This document shows positions 56,235 to 64,000 of a DNA stretch of 64,000 nt, one piece after another (position 1 is the stretch's first letter; each line of letters begins with the position of its first letter). Source of the DNA: Wujia chipingensis (lineage in GTDB: Bacteria; Bacillota; Clostridia; Lachnospirales; Lachnospiraceae); assembly GCF_014337155.1 (NCBI RefSeq), contig NZ_CP060632.1:1495001-1559000 (forward strand), given 5' to 3'. The position numbers and the translations under genes are program-made. Below the pieces are notes generated by a model. The model did no database searches and was not told where the DNA came from. It saw only the letters and a list, made by a program, of their open reading frames with translations.

Positions 56235-57821
56235 CTATTCCGCCTTTTTTACAAGTTTTACCTGCAATGCCTGTATCGTACCGCCTCCAGTATACGTGCC
56301 ATTTTTTCCCCAGTCCGTCCAGCCCTGTGCCGACACATAAACGCGGTACAAAATATCATAGGAATCTGAGATTCCGCCTGTGAGATTGATCCGGATTCCA
56401 AGCAGCGGTTCCTTCTGTCCAACACTGCCCGCCTGTTCGCCGTCCTTCCGCCATGCACTTTGTCCCTGTGCCGTCTCAACCGCATACCGGACATTTCCTT
56501 TCGGGACATATGCGCCAAGCTGGATGCGCACCGCTTCAACGGATTTTTCCTGCTTTGTATATCCTGCCACAATGCCGTCCATTTTTGCTTCCTGCCAGCC
56601 AAAAGTCTGCATATGAACCGTATATACAATACCAGCATCCACTTCAGAAGTCAGAATACCCGCCTGTTTTTTGAGATAGCTATATAGATTCTGAAGTTCC
56701 ACCTGTGTACCATTCTCCTTCAGATAAGCATATCGGAACAACGCAAATCCATCATATCCCATGCCATAGATATGCGCACATTGTGTTGCCAGATTATCCT
56801 CGCGAAGCGCCCAGTCCAGATCGGTATCTGAAGTTTCCCCCACCCGGTAGAGTGCAAGCCCGGCATACAGCTTAATCTCCGGGTTCGTATGCAGCGTCTG
56901 CCATACCTCGCACCGGTTCGAAAACATCGGAACTTCTTTTCCATCTGTCACATAGCGATCCGTCCAGTAAATCTGCGGCATCACATAATCCACATATCCT
57001 TCCTGTGAAAGCCACGTATCAATATCTGCCCCCTGACTTCGTGCATAATCCGGATTTCCTGCCGGACTGATTCCGAACTCACAGTCTGGACGTTTCTGTT
57101 TGACCGTCTGGTATACTTTCTGGACAAGTGCATTTACCGCCTGCATTTTTTCTTCCTGTGGCAGCGTATCCTGCATGCCGTCAACAAAGAAATAATCATC
57201 AAAATGAATACCATCCACTGGATAGCGTTCTAAGATCTCTGCCACCTGATTTACGACTAACTGCTGTGCCTCCGCACTTTGCGGATTCAACACCAGACAT
57301 GTACCATTTTGCCCCTGATATTCAAGTATCATAGACTGGTATTTCGCATAGAACGGTGTATGTTCAAAGCTTGCCGTCGTTTCTTTCCCCAGCGACAGCC
57401 GATACGGATTGATCCACGCCTCAAAACGAAGTCCCTCCTCATGTGCCACAGCTACCATGATCTCATACGGATCATAGCCTGGATATGTCCGGGTTTTGGA
57501 CATATATTCGGAATACGGAAAATAGTCCGATGGATAAAAGGCATCTCCCATTGCCCGCGCATGTACGATCACCGTATTTAAGCCATATCTTTTCACGGTA
57601 TCATACATGGCATGCACCTTCGCCCGGAAAGCCGCCTCGCTTTTATCGGATAATTCCGATTCCATATCGATATAGGAAATCCAGCACGCACGCTTTTCCA
57701 TCTCCGTATTTACCTGCATAGGCAGATAAACAGCAACCTGCCTGCTCTGCATCGAAAATAAAGAAGAAAGCAGACAGACTACCACGATGATTCCTGCCAG
57801 ATATCGTCTTATAATCTGCAT
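56235..57821 (-). CDS. GH10-like (YddW family) surface protein with three ChW repeats
   Basis: A 528-residue exported protein. A signal/anchor segment (about 6-26) is followed by a TIM-barrel domain of the glycosyl-hydrolase-like YddW/DUF187 type (about 43-385; RACWISYIDMES, HARAMGDAFYPSDYFPYS, GIHFDDYFF, EFGISPAGNPDY, DYVMPQIYW). The C-terminal part (about 402-525) holds three ChW-type repeats (VHMQTFGWQEAKMDG, AQGQSAWRKDG, VSAQGWTDWGKNG). Related proteins act on peptidoglycan or its glycans; the substrate here is not proven. ChW repeats also occur in the GH9 enzyme at 20956-25239. No LPXTG motif. Confidence 0.88.
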   Translation of the reverse strand: MQIIRRYLAGIIVVVCLLSSLFSMQSRQVAVYLPMQVNTEMEKRACWISYIDMESELSDKSEAAFRAKVHAMYDTVKRYGLNTVIVHARAMGDAFYPSDYFPYSEYMSKTRTYPGYDPYEIMVAVAHEEGLRFEAWINPYRLSLGKETTASFEHTPFYAKYQSMILEYQGQNGTCLVLNPQSAEAQQLVVNQVAEILERYPVDGIHFDDYFFVDGMQDTLPQEEKMQAVNALVQKVYQTVKQKRPDCEFGISPAGNPDYARSQGADIDTWLSQEGYVDYVMPQIYWTDRYVTDGKEVPMFSNRCEVWQTLHTNPEIKLYAGLALYRVGETSDTDLDWALREDNLATQCAHIYGMGYDGFALFRYAYLKENGTQVELQNLYSYLKKQAGILTSEVDAGIVYTVHMQTFGWQEAKMDGIVAGYTKQEKSVEAVRIQLGAYVPKGNVRYAVETAQGQSAWRKDGEQAGSVGQKEPLLGIRINLTGGISDSYDILYRVYVSAQGWTDWGKNGTYTGGGTIQALQVKLVKKAE

Positions 57822-57863
57822 ATTTTACGCATCCGTTATCTCTTATAACTACTTATATGCAGA

Positions 57864-59444
57864 TTATTTCTTTTTATGTTCATGAAGTGCTGTAAATAAC
57901 AGCAGTCCTCCACCTGACGCTACCAGCAGTGTAATCACGATACCAAGCGCCATAGAATCTCCAGTTTTCACCGTATCATCACTTGCTACAACTACCGGTG
58001 TCTGCACCTGTGTGGAAGTCGAGCTTGCCTTTGGGTTCACGACTAAGGTTGCTCGGGTCGTTGCAGTTTCGGTCGTTGTAGCTATCTCAGTTGTTGTTCC
58101 ATTTTCTGTGGTCGTGCTTTCCGTCGTTGTCACTTCAGTTGTTGTACTTTCTGTGGTCGTGCTCTCAGTCGTTGTTATTTCTGTTGTCGTACTCTCAGTC
58201 GTTGTTGTCTCTGTCGTTGTTGTCTCTGTCGTCGTTGTCTCTGTGGTTGTAGCTTCCGTGGTTGTCGTCTCGGTTGTTGCCACATTGTATGGATAAAAAT
58301 GTGATTCCGAACTCGCATTTACATTCTGTGCGATTACCTGCCCTTCATGATTGCCGCCGATCAGTGACACATTTCCAGATGGCGCAATGATATGACCAGT
58401 CAGAAAACTTGCTGTAATATTCTTGGCATCCGGGAAGTTCCAGACGAGTCCAAAGCCACCACTGTAATACTGACCGCCCTGTGCACCTTCCGGTCTGTTT
58501 TTCGCCAGATTGAAGAAGTAATTGTTGTTCAATGGAGTTCCACCAATTTCAATCTTACCAGTATCCAATGCATAATCCCCGTCTCCGGAAATGGAGATTG
58601 TATAGGCATTTGAGAAAATGTCTTCCGCAGTTACATTTTTCAGAATCACACGCTTTGCATTTGAGAAATCTGTCCCGCTGACGGTGATCGTCTTAGAATC
58701 TGCAAAGTCAATGATCAGGTCTCCCTGTTCCATATAGCCTGCCTGCCCAGCCTTCTCCAACGCCTGCGATTCCTGTTTAATAACACCAAACGCTTCGTCC
58801 ATATTGATATAATCATCTGCCACTTTCACCATACGGTTTGTCAGCCAGTCTTTGTACGACATATGGCTTTCTGTATAGTAAAAATTCGTATCAATCCCCG
58901 TTGTATCATTCCACGAACCGGCATGATAATCGGCAAGATCGATCAGGTATCGCGCATAGGACGCCGCTGCTTTCACCTTTCCCACTGTATTTTTCAGGTT
59001 CAATTTATTTCCTACCATGATCGCACCGACGGTATCTGCTACATAATCGCCCTCCAGATCGTTTTGTACGAAATAGCTGTAATGCGACAGGATATAATCA
59101 ATATGATATTCGTCCTCATATTTTTTATTGCTGACCTGTGTTTTTTGCGTGTTCGCATTTAAGACAGACACGCCACTGATTTCATCATACGCCTCCATCT
59201 CCGTTGCATCAGTTCCCGTCGCATCTGCCTGTACACCGGTATCTCCGACAAACATCGTTTCCGCAGACTCGATGTCTGTATCATCACCGTTCTCTCCTGC
59301 CGTTGCATCCTCTGCTGTCGCATCTGTCACAGTCGCTGTCTCCGCAAAAGCGACCTCCAGATTTTCACAACCGAAAATACATGCCACTCCGACCACACCT
59401 GCTACAATGGACTGTCGGATTCTCCTTGTCGTTTTCTTTCTCAT
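57864..59444 (-). CDS. Choice-of-anchor-A surface protein with Thr/Glu repeats
   Basis: A 526-residue cell-surface protein: signal peptide (about 1-34), Ala/Thr/Asp-rich spacer, a choice-of-anchor-A domain (about 95-385; GGFGLVWNFPDAKNITAS, GHIIAPSGNVSLIGGNHEGQ), then a long repeat of TTTE units (about 390-460), and a C-terminal anchor: TVKTGDS, a hydrophobic helix and a KKK tail. This has the layout of a sortase signal but with TVKTG where LPxTG is usual. The start is the ATG at 59444; a longer frame crosses the hairpin at 59452 and was rejected. The gene lies 70 bp after the ABC exporter. Confidence 0.85.
   Translation of the reverse strand: MRKKTTRRIRQSIVAGVVGVACIFGCENLEVAFAETATVTDATAEDATAGENGDDTDIESAETMFVGDTGVQADATGTDATEMEAYDEISGVSVLNANTQKTQVSNKKYEDEYHIDYILSHYSYFVQNDLEGDYVADTVGAIMVGNKLNLKNTVGKVKAAASYARYLIDLADYHAGSWNDTTGIDTNFYYTESHMSYKDWLTNRMVKVADDYINMDEAFGVIKQESQALEKAGQAGYMEQGDLIIDFADSKTITVSGTDFSNAKRVILKNVTAEDIFSNAYTISISGDGDYALDTGKIEIGGTPLNNNYFFNLAKNRPEGAQGGQYYSGGFGLVWNFPDAKNITASFLTGHIIAPSGNVSLIGGNHEGQVIAQNVNASSESHFYPYNVATTETTTTEATTTETTTTETTTTETTTTESTTTEITTTESTTTESTTTEVTTTESTTTENGTTTEIATTTETATTRATLVVNPKASSTSTQVQTPVVVASDDTVKTGDSMALGIVITLLVASGGGLLLFTALHEHKKK
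58058..58280. repeat. Short tandem coding repeat (TTTE units)
   Basis: Within the surface protein gene a 12-to-15-bp unit coding for Thr-Thr-Thr-Glu (with Ser or Ala variants) is repeated about 15 times. Such stretches can change length by slippage and work as a wall-spanning stalk. They are not a CRISPR array: there are no spacers. Confidence 0.85.
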
Positions 59445-59451
59445 AAAAAAT

Positions 59452-59489
59452 GCTCCCTGCATACATTCACATAAATGTATGCAGGGAGC
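59452..59489 (-). terminator. Perfect 16-bp hairpin holding the next gene's ribosome binding site
   Basis: Arms 59452-59467 and 59474-59489 are exactly complementary. On the minus strand the hairpin is followed by ATTTTTT and then directly by the ATG of the surface-protein gene. It ends the ABC exporter transcript. The only Shine-Dalgarno for the surface protein (AGGGAG) lies in the 3' arm, so read-through mRNA would have it locked in the stem. Confidence 0.85.
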
Positions 59490-59514
59490 GCTTGTCCTGA
59501 TTCCAAATTTATTT

Positions 59515-61359
59515 TTATGACGCCTGCTCGAACTGGCTGTTGTAGAGATCCGCATAGAAGCCCTTCTTCGCAAGCAGCTCCTCATGCGTACCGCTCTCGA
59601 TGATATCGCCATCTTTCAATACAAGGATCAGATCAGCATTCTTGATTGTAGAAAGCCGGTGTGCGATTACAAACGAAGTTCTTCCCTTCATCAGTTCGTC
59701 CATGGCTCTCTGGATGATAAGCTCGGTTCTCGTATCGACAGAGCTTGTCGCCTCATCTAATATCAGCATCGGGCGGTCTGCAATCATCGCACGGGCGATG
59801 GTTAGCTGCTGCTTCTGTCCCTGTGACAGGTTAACCTGATCATTCAACACCGTGTCATAGCCCTTCGGCAGACTGCGGATAAAGCGGTGCAGACCAACCG
59901 CCTTGCACGCCTGCTCGATCTTTTCTTCCGGTACATTCTCCTGGCTGTATACGAGATTCTCACGAACCGTTCCTTCAAAAAGCCATGTATCCTGTAATAC
60001 CATACAGAACTGGTCGTGTACTTCTTCCCGCGTCATATCCTTGATGGATACACCATCGATTTTTATATCGCCATCTAAGATTTCATGGAACCGCATTAAA
60101 AGATTCACCATCGTTGTCTTACCGGCACCGGTCGGTCCGACAATTGCAACCTTCTGTCCCGGTTTTGCTACAGCTGAAAAATCATGGATGACAACCTTAT
60201 CGCTGTCTTTATAGCCAAACTTGACATGCTCAAAGGATACCTCACCCTTCACATCGTTCAGCTTTTTCGTCTTAGTGCTCTCATCTTCCATCTCTTCTGC
60301 GTCGGTAAACTCAAATACACGTTCACCGGCAGCAGCCGCAGACTGCAGTGCCTGCATCGCCTGTGCGATCTGACTGAGTGGCTGTGTAAAGTAACGTACA
60401 TACATCATAAACGCAATAATCACACCAAATGATATTTTATCATTCATTACAAGAAGCGCACCGACAATACAGACCGCCACATAGCCAAGGTTACCGATGA
60501 ATGTCATGAGTGGCATCATAAGTCCGGAGAGACACTGCGCCTTAAAGGCACTGTCACGCAGATTTTCATTCATCTTATCGAACTTTTCCTTTGATTTTTT
60601 CTCGCCATTATACGCCTTCACAACTGTGTGTCCGGCATAGATCTCCTCAACATGTCCATTGATTTCCCCCAGATGCATCTGTTGTCTCGCAAAATATTTC
60701 TGGGATTTGCTCATGATCAGAGCCATGAATACAAAGCCTAGCAGCGTTGAAAGTATCGCTGCAACCGTCATTATGATATTTGTCTTTATCATCATAATGA
60801 GAGAACCAAGAAGCAGCGTAACCGCTGTCACAAGATTTCCCATGCTCTGATTAAAGGATTGTGCAATTGTATCAACATCGTTTGTTACACGGGATAATAC
60901 ATCCCCTGTTGATGTCTGATTGTAAAACCACATCGGCAAGCGGTTGATCTTCCTTGAGATGTTGCTCCGGAGTCCCTTTGATACCTGCTGTGTTACATAC
61001 CCCATAATCAGGTTCTGGACCAGAGATAACAACGCACTGCATCCATAGAAGCAGATCAGCGTGATTCCAATCCGTTTGATTCCGTCCATATCAATCCCGG
61101 TCATTACACCCTCGGTGATAAGATCGGTCATCTTGGATAATTTATCCGGTCCGATCAATGTTAATACGGTTCCAATACCTGCACAGATAATCGCGAATAT
61201 CATGGCACCCCAGTATTTCTTACAGTTCGTAAGGAGCTTTGCCCATGTACCTTTGAAGTTCTTTGCTTTTTCGCCGGGGCGCATGCCTCTGCCCGGACCG
61301 TGACGAGGAACCTTTGGAGCACGATTATTCTGACCTACTTCATAATTATCTTTTTCCAT
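59515..61359 (-). CDS. ABC exporter, half-transporter with canonical ATPase site
   Basis: A 614-residue export-type ABC protein: a charged, Pro/Gly/Arg-rich N-terminus (about 1-35), six membrane segments (about 50-330) and an ATPase domain (about 375-610) with Walker A GPTGAGKTT, signature LSQGQKQQL, Walker B MLILDEATSSVD and switch histidine in FVIAHRLST. It pairs with the product of the gene upstream; the two genes overlap by one base. Heterodimeric exporters of this kind pump drugs, lipids or peptides; the cargo is not evident. Controlled by the promoter with the CIRCE-like site. Confidence 0.92.
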   Translation of the reverse strand: MEKDNYEVGQNNRAPKVPRHGPGRGMRPGEKAKNFKGTWAKLLTNCKKYWGAMIFAIICAGIGTVLTLIGPDKLSKMTDLITEGVMTGIDMDGIKRIGITLICFYGCSALLSLVQNLIMGYVTQQVSKGLRSNISRKINRLPMWFYNQTSTGDVLSRVTNDVDTIAQSFNQSMGNLVTAVTLLLGSLIMMIKTNIIMTVAAILSTLLGFVFMALIMSKSQKYFARQQMHLGEINGHVEEIYAGHTVVKAYNGEKKSKEKFDKMNENLRDSAFKAQCLSGLMMPLMTFIGNLGYVAVCIVGALLVMNDKISFGVIIAFMMYVRYFTQPLSQIAQAMQALQSAAAAGERVFEFTDAEEMEDESTKTKKLNDVKGEVSFEHVKFGYKDSDKVVIHDFSAVAKPGQKVAIVGPTGAGKTTMVNLLMRFHEILDGDIKIDGVSIKDMTREEVHDQFCMVLQDTWLFEGTVRENLVYSQENVPEEKIEQACKAVGLHRFIRSLPKGYDTVLNDQVNLSQGQKQQLTIARAMIADRPMLILDEATSSVDTRTELIIQRAMDELMKGRTSFVIAHRLSTIKNADLILVLKDGDIIESGTHEELLAKKGFYADLYNSQFEQAS

Positions 61360-63119
61360 TATGCAAGCTCCTCCTTTGATAACTGAGAATATGCGATTTC
61401 CTGGTACACTTCGCAGTTCTTCATAAGTTCGTCATGCGTTCCCATACCTGCGATCTGTCCATCGTCTAACACGATGATCTTATCCGCATCACGGATTGTA
61501 CCGATTCGCTGTGCAACGATGATCTTCGTCGCATCCTTACATTCCTTGCGCAGTGCTTCCCGAAGGATTCTATCTGTCTTATAGTCAAGTGCCGAGAACG
61601 AATCATCGAAGATCAGGATCTCCGGCTGTCTGGCAATCGCACGCGCAATCGACAGACGCTGTTTCTGCCCACCTGAGAAGTTTGAGCCACCCTGAGCCAC
61701 ATACCCGTCATAGCCCTGATCCTTCTTCTCAACAAATTCACTTGCCTGCGCTACTTTTACCGCCATCGCAATGTCGTCCTGTGTAGCAGGTGCTTTTCCG
61801 TTTTCGCCATATGCCACATTGTCAGCGATTGTTCCGGAGAACAAGATTGCTTTCTGGCTGACATATCCAATTTTGTTATGCAGTGCTTCCTGCGTATATT
61901 CCTTGACATTCACGCCATCGACGAATACCTCACCCTCTGTTGCATCATAAAACCGCGGAATCAGATTGATAGCAGTACTCTTGCCACATCCGGTTGCACC
62001 GATAAACGCGATTGTCTCGCCCTTCTTCGCAGAGAAAGAAATATGCTCTAATACATATTCCTCTGCGTCCGGATATTTGAAGCTGACATCCTTGAATTCC
62101 ACTTCCCCATCTTTCATAACCGGGAACGTATCTCTCGTTCCATCCTCAATGGATGGTTCAGTATCTAATACTTCCAAAATACGCTTCGCTGCAACCGATG
62201 CCCGCGGCAGCATAATAAATATCATAACCAGCATCATGAACGACATGACAACCTGCATTGCATACGAGGAAAATACAACCATATCCGAGAATAATGTGAA
62301 TTTTTCCTGCATATCCTGTGCATCGTTGATCAAAACCGCGCCAATCCAATATATTGCAAGCGAAAGGCCATTCATGATCATCATAATCGTCGGCATCATA
62401 AATGCCATAGTCTTTGATGTAAACCAATGGGTATCTGTCAGATCCTTGTTGACCTTCTCAAACTTCTCCTCCTGATATGCTTCCGCATTATAGGCGCGAA
62501 CAACGTTCAAGCCTGTCAGATTCTCACGTGTTACTTGATTGATATCATCCGTCAGACTCTGTAAGCGTTTGAACTTCGGCATACATAAGCTGACGCAGAT
62601 AATAACGACAATCAATAATACAACAACCGCAACGCCCGTGGAGAGTGTCCACTGCCAACTCTTATCAACAATCTTCAAGATAGCCATCACCGCCATGATT
62701 GGTGCCCGCAACATGATGGACAGCCCCATTACAATCAACATCTGCACCTGAGTCACATCGTTTGTAGAACGCGTGATCAGACTCGCTGTTGAAAACCGTC
62801 CGATCTCTTCCATTGAAAAAGACTGTACCTTGTCAAATAACTTTCCACGTACGATTGCACTGAAATTCGAAGCAATCCGTGATGCACAGACAGCTACCAG
62901 TACCGTTACCAATAAACTGCCAAACGCACAAAGTAACATTTTTCCACCTGCAATCAGGATATCGTGCATCGCACTATCCTGTGTCGTAATCAGTGATGTA
63001 ATTTCCCGCATATAATCCGGCAGCTTTAATTCGAGCCAGACCTGTGCCACTACAAATACCACACTGAAAAGAGCCAATACTACTTCCTGTTTTCGGAAAT
63101 TCTTAAAAATACGTAACAT
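61359..63119 (-). CDS. ABC exporter, half-transporter with degenerate ATPase site
   Basis: A 586-residue partner of the 59515 exporter: six membrane segments (about 15-300) and an ATPase domain (about 335-575) with Walker A GATGCGKST and signature FSGGQKQRLS. Walker B ends IFDDS, so the catalytic glutamate is replaced by aspartate, and the switch histidine is Gln (IVAQRIGT). This is the usual pattern in heterodimeric exporters such as BmrCD, in which one ATP site is inactive. First gene of the operon, with a CIRCE-like operator and TATAAT in front. Confidence 0.92.
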   Translation of the reverse strand: MLRIFKNFRKQEVVLALFSVVFVVAQVWLELKLPDYMREITSLITTQDSAMHDILIAGGKMLLCAFGSLLVTVLVAVCASRIASNFSAIVRGKLFDKVQSFSMEEIGRFSTASLITRSTNDVTQVQMLIVMGLSIMLRAPIMAVMAILKIVDKSWQWTLSTGVAVVVLLIVVIICVSLCMPKFKRLQSLTDDINQVTRENLTGLNVVRAYNAEAYQEEKFEKVNKDLTDTHWFTSKTMAFMMPTIMMIMNGLSLAIYWIGAVLINDAQDMQEKFTLFSDMVVFSSYAMQVVMSFMMLVMIFIMLPRASVAAKRILEVLDTEPSIEDGTRDTFPVMKDGEVEFKDVSFKYPDAEEYVLEHISFSAKKGETIAFIGATGCGKSTAINLIPRFYDATEGEVFVDGVNVKEYTQEALHNKIGYVSQKAILFSGTIADNVAYGENGKAPATQDDIAMAVKVAQASEFVEKKDQGYDGYVAQGGSNFSGGQKQRLSIARAIARQPEILIFDDSFSALDYKTDRILREALRKECKDATKIIVAQRIGTIRDADKIIVLDDGQIAGMGTHDELMKNCEVYQEIAYSQLSKEELA

Positions 63120-63167
63120 TCCATGCTCCTTTCCATTTTCTGTAAAAACTTTTAATGAACATAAGCC

Positions 63168-63209
63168 ATTATAGCACTCGAATTAGCACTCAGCAATACC
63201 AAGTGCTAA
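63168..63209 (-). promoter_or_regulatory. Promoter with CIRCE-like (HrcA) operator
   Basis: On the minus strand TTAGCACTT-N9-GAGTGCTAA (63183-63209) matches the CIRCE consensus TTAGCACTC-N9-GAGTGCTAA at 17 of 18 positions. A promoter TTGCTG (63191-63196), 17 nt, TATAAT (63168-63173) starts inside the palindrome, so a bound repressor would block it. A further GAGTGCTA lies next to the -10. CIRCE is normally found before groESL, dnaK or hrcA; the gene here is an ABC exporter. Confidence 0.85.
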
Positions 63210-63240
63210 CAATTCATAATCTTTTCACATATTCCACACA

Positions 63241-63891
63241 TTATTCGACTATATCCAGAATATCCTCTGGCTTCTTCGCAAAGACAGTTGCACCAAGCGA
63301 CTCCAGAAATGCCCGGTCACGGAAACCCCATTCCACTAAGATGCAATCTACACCAGCATTTTTTGCAGTCGCATAATCCACATCCGAATCGCCGATATAG
63401 ATTACCTCATCTTTTTTAAGATCAAACTCCTTCAATACCTCATATACGGAATCCGGTGCCGGTTTCTTACGCACACCTTCGCGTTCACCGATTGCAACAT
63501 CAAACTGTCCGACAAAGAAATCCTTCACCAGATCCTGCACGGCAAAGTCCACTTTATTCGATACAACTGCTGTCATATAGCCCTGTGCACGAAGCTTTGT
63601 AAGCAGATCATTGATCCCATCGTATGGTCTTGTCGTATCCATGCAATGATCTTTATAATAGATTTCAAATGTTGTGAACACGGCTTCGATGTCTGCATCT
63701 GAAGTTCCGGCTGGAACCGCACGTTCAATCAGCTTATGGATTCCATTTCCGACGAACTGACGCACCTCTTCCAATGTCCGCTCCGGAAATCCATGCTCGC
63801 TAAGCGCATAATTGGTTGTATTCTTCAAATCCTCCAACGTATACAGAATCGTTCCATCCATGTCAAAAATAAGCATCTTGTATTTCTTCAT
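63241..63891 (-). CDS. HAD-family phosphoglycolate phosphatase-like
   Basis: A 216-residue HAD hydrolase. Motif I is IFDMDGTILYTL, motif II is VVSNK, motif III a lysine in GVRKKPAPD, and motif IV is YIGDSDVDYATAKNAG. A helical cap lies after motif I. It resembles Gph-type phosphatases that remove phosphoglycolate or related metabolites. The start is the ATG at 63891 with GGAG nine bases upstream; ATGs at 63900 and 63906 are less likely. Confidence 0.85.
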   Translation of the reverse strand: MKKYKMLIFDMDGTILYTLEDLKNTTNYALSEHGFPERTLEEVRQFVGNGIHKLIERAVPAGTSDADIEAVFTTFEIYYKDHCMDTTRPYDGINDLLTKLRAQGYMTAVVSNKVDFAVQDLVKDFFVGQFDVAIGEREGVRKKPAPDSVYEVLKEFDLKKDEVIYIGDSDVDYATAKNAGVDCILVEWGFRDRAFLESLGATVFAKKPEDILDIVE

Positions 63892-63914
63892 ATTCTTCAT
63901 CTCCATAATACAAA

Positions 63915-63948
63915 AACGCCTGACATGCCAAAGCGGTATATCAGGCGT
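63915..63948 (-). terminator. Terminator after the gene at the window's right edge
   Basis: ACGCCTGATAT/ATGTCAGGCGT followed by TTTTTGTATT on the minus strand. Confidence 0.8.
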
Positions 63949-63969
63949 TCTATTAATCTTTTTTATTGC

Positions 63970-64000
63970 TTAGTTTCCAGCCATCTGAGCTGCTACTTCT
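63970..64000 (-). CDS. C-terminal end of an unidentified gene (cut by window edge)
   Basis: The last nine codons read EVAAQMAGN followed by TAA, 22 bp before a terminator on the same strand. Too short to name. Confidence 0.4.
   Translation of the reverse strand, partial: EVAAQMAGN

Noticed and set aside
58012..58296. Repetitive Val-rich plus-strand frame and possible CRISPR-like repeats
   Set aside because: It is the complement of the TTTE coding repeat; units are contiguous without unique spacers.
59445..59612. Longer N-terminus for the choice-of-anchor-A protein
   Set aside because: It would run through the terminator hairpin and the end of the ABC exporter and place Arg/Ser-rich sequence before a good signal peptide.

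Overview
The window reads as chromosome of a low-to-moderate-GC Gram-positive anaerobe of the class Clostridia, most likely a gut Lachnospiraceae. The evidence is the gene order eno-secG-rnr-smpB-ssrA, the nusA-infB cluster with ylxR and ylxQ, a gap-pgk-tpi cluster, ChW (clostridial hydrophobic) repeats, and a large secreted GH9 cellulase beside a GH5 glucanase. A Coprococcus-like beta-glucan degrader is a guess only. Nearly all genes lie on the minus strand, so most operons read from high to low coordinates. There is no prophage, CRISPR array or rRNA operon; one tRNA and the tmRNA are present.

Layout. 1-362: start of nadB, behind a NiaR-like operator. 570-12303: phosphate region, with pstSCAB-phoU and a PhoB/PhoR pair, an aldolase-like gene, a ppk1 remnant, an Na/Pi symporter and a small alarmone synthetase; several promoters carry Pho-box-like repeats. 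12359-17423: tmRNA, smpB, rnr, secG, eno. 17565-19289: xanthine salvage locus in decay (xpt intact, permease internally deleted, mscL pseudogene, long fold-back element). 19306-26917: gpmI, GH9 cellulase, GH5 glucanase. 27075-36385: a broken LytTR regulator, then an ABC/surface-protein locus with its own two-component system. 36577-39682: tpiA, pgk, gapA. 39936-48364: PHP phosphatase, cysteine desulfurase, flippase, metA, ligA, pseudouridine synthase, Lrp regulator, tRNA-Arg. 48355-56111: ribF, truB, nrnA, rbfA, infB, ylxQ, ylxR, nusA, rimP. 56235-63891: a ChW-repeat glycoside-hydrolase-like protein, a choice-of-anchor-A surface protein, a heterodimeric ABC exporter under a CIRCE-like operator, and a HAD phosphatase.

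How the parts fit. The Pst, PhoU, PhoBR and Na/Pi genes form a phosphate-acquisition regulon that, judged by shared repeats, may extend to the alarmone synthetase. The GH9 and GH5 enzymes suggest extracellular beta-1,4-glucan breakdown feeding the glycolytic genes encoded nearby. The 27.5-36.4 kb locus looks like a sensing and envelope-transport system without an obvious described counterpart: histidine kinase and regulator, lipoprotein, two ABC-2-like membrane subunits, one ATPase, one CARDB-like surface protein and one MacB-like periplasmic-domain protein.

Most unusual items: a near-perfect CIRCE element on an ABC exporter promoter, a PstS whose halves are in circularly permuted order, two about 250-bp fold-back elements, two genes (ppk1, xanthine permease) that keep both ends but lack the middle, a LytTR gene broken by one TGA with its 21-bp-period operator still in place, and several leaders where a hairpin lies between promoter and gene.
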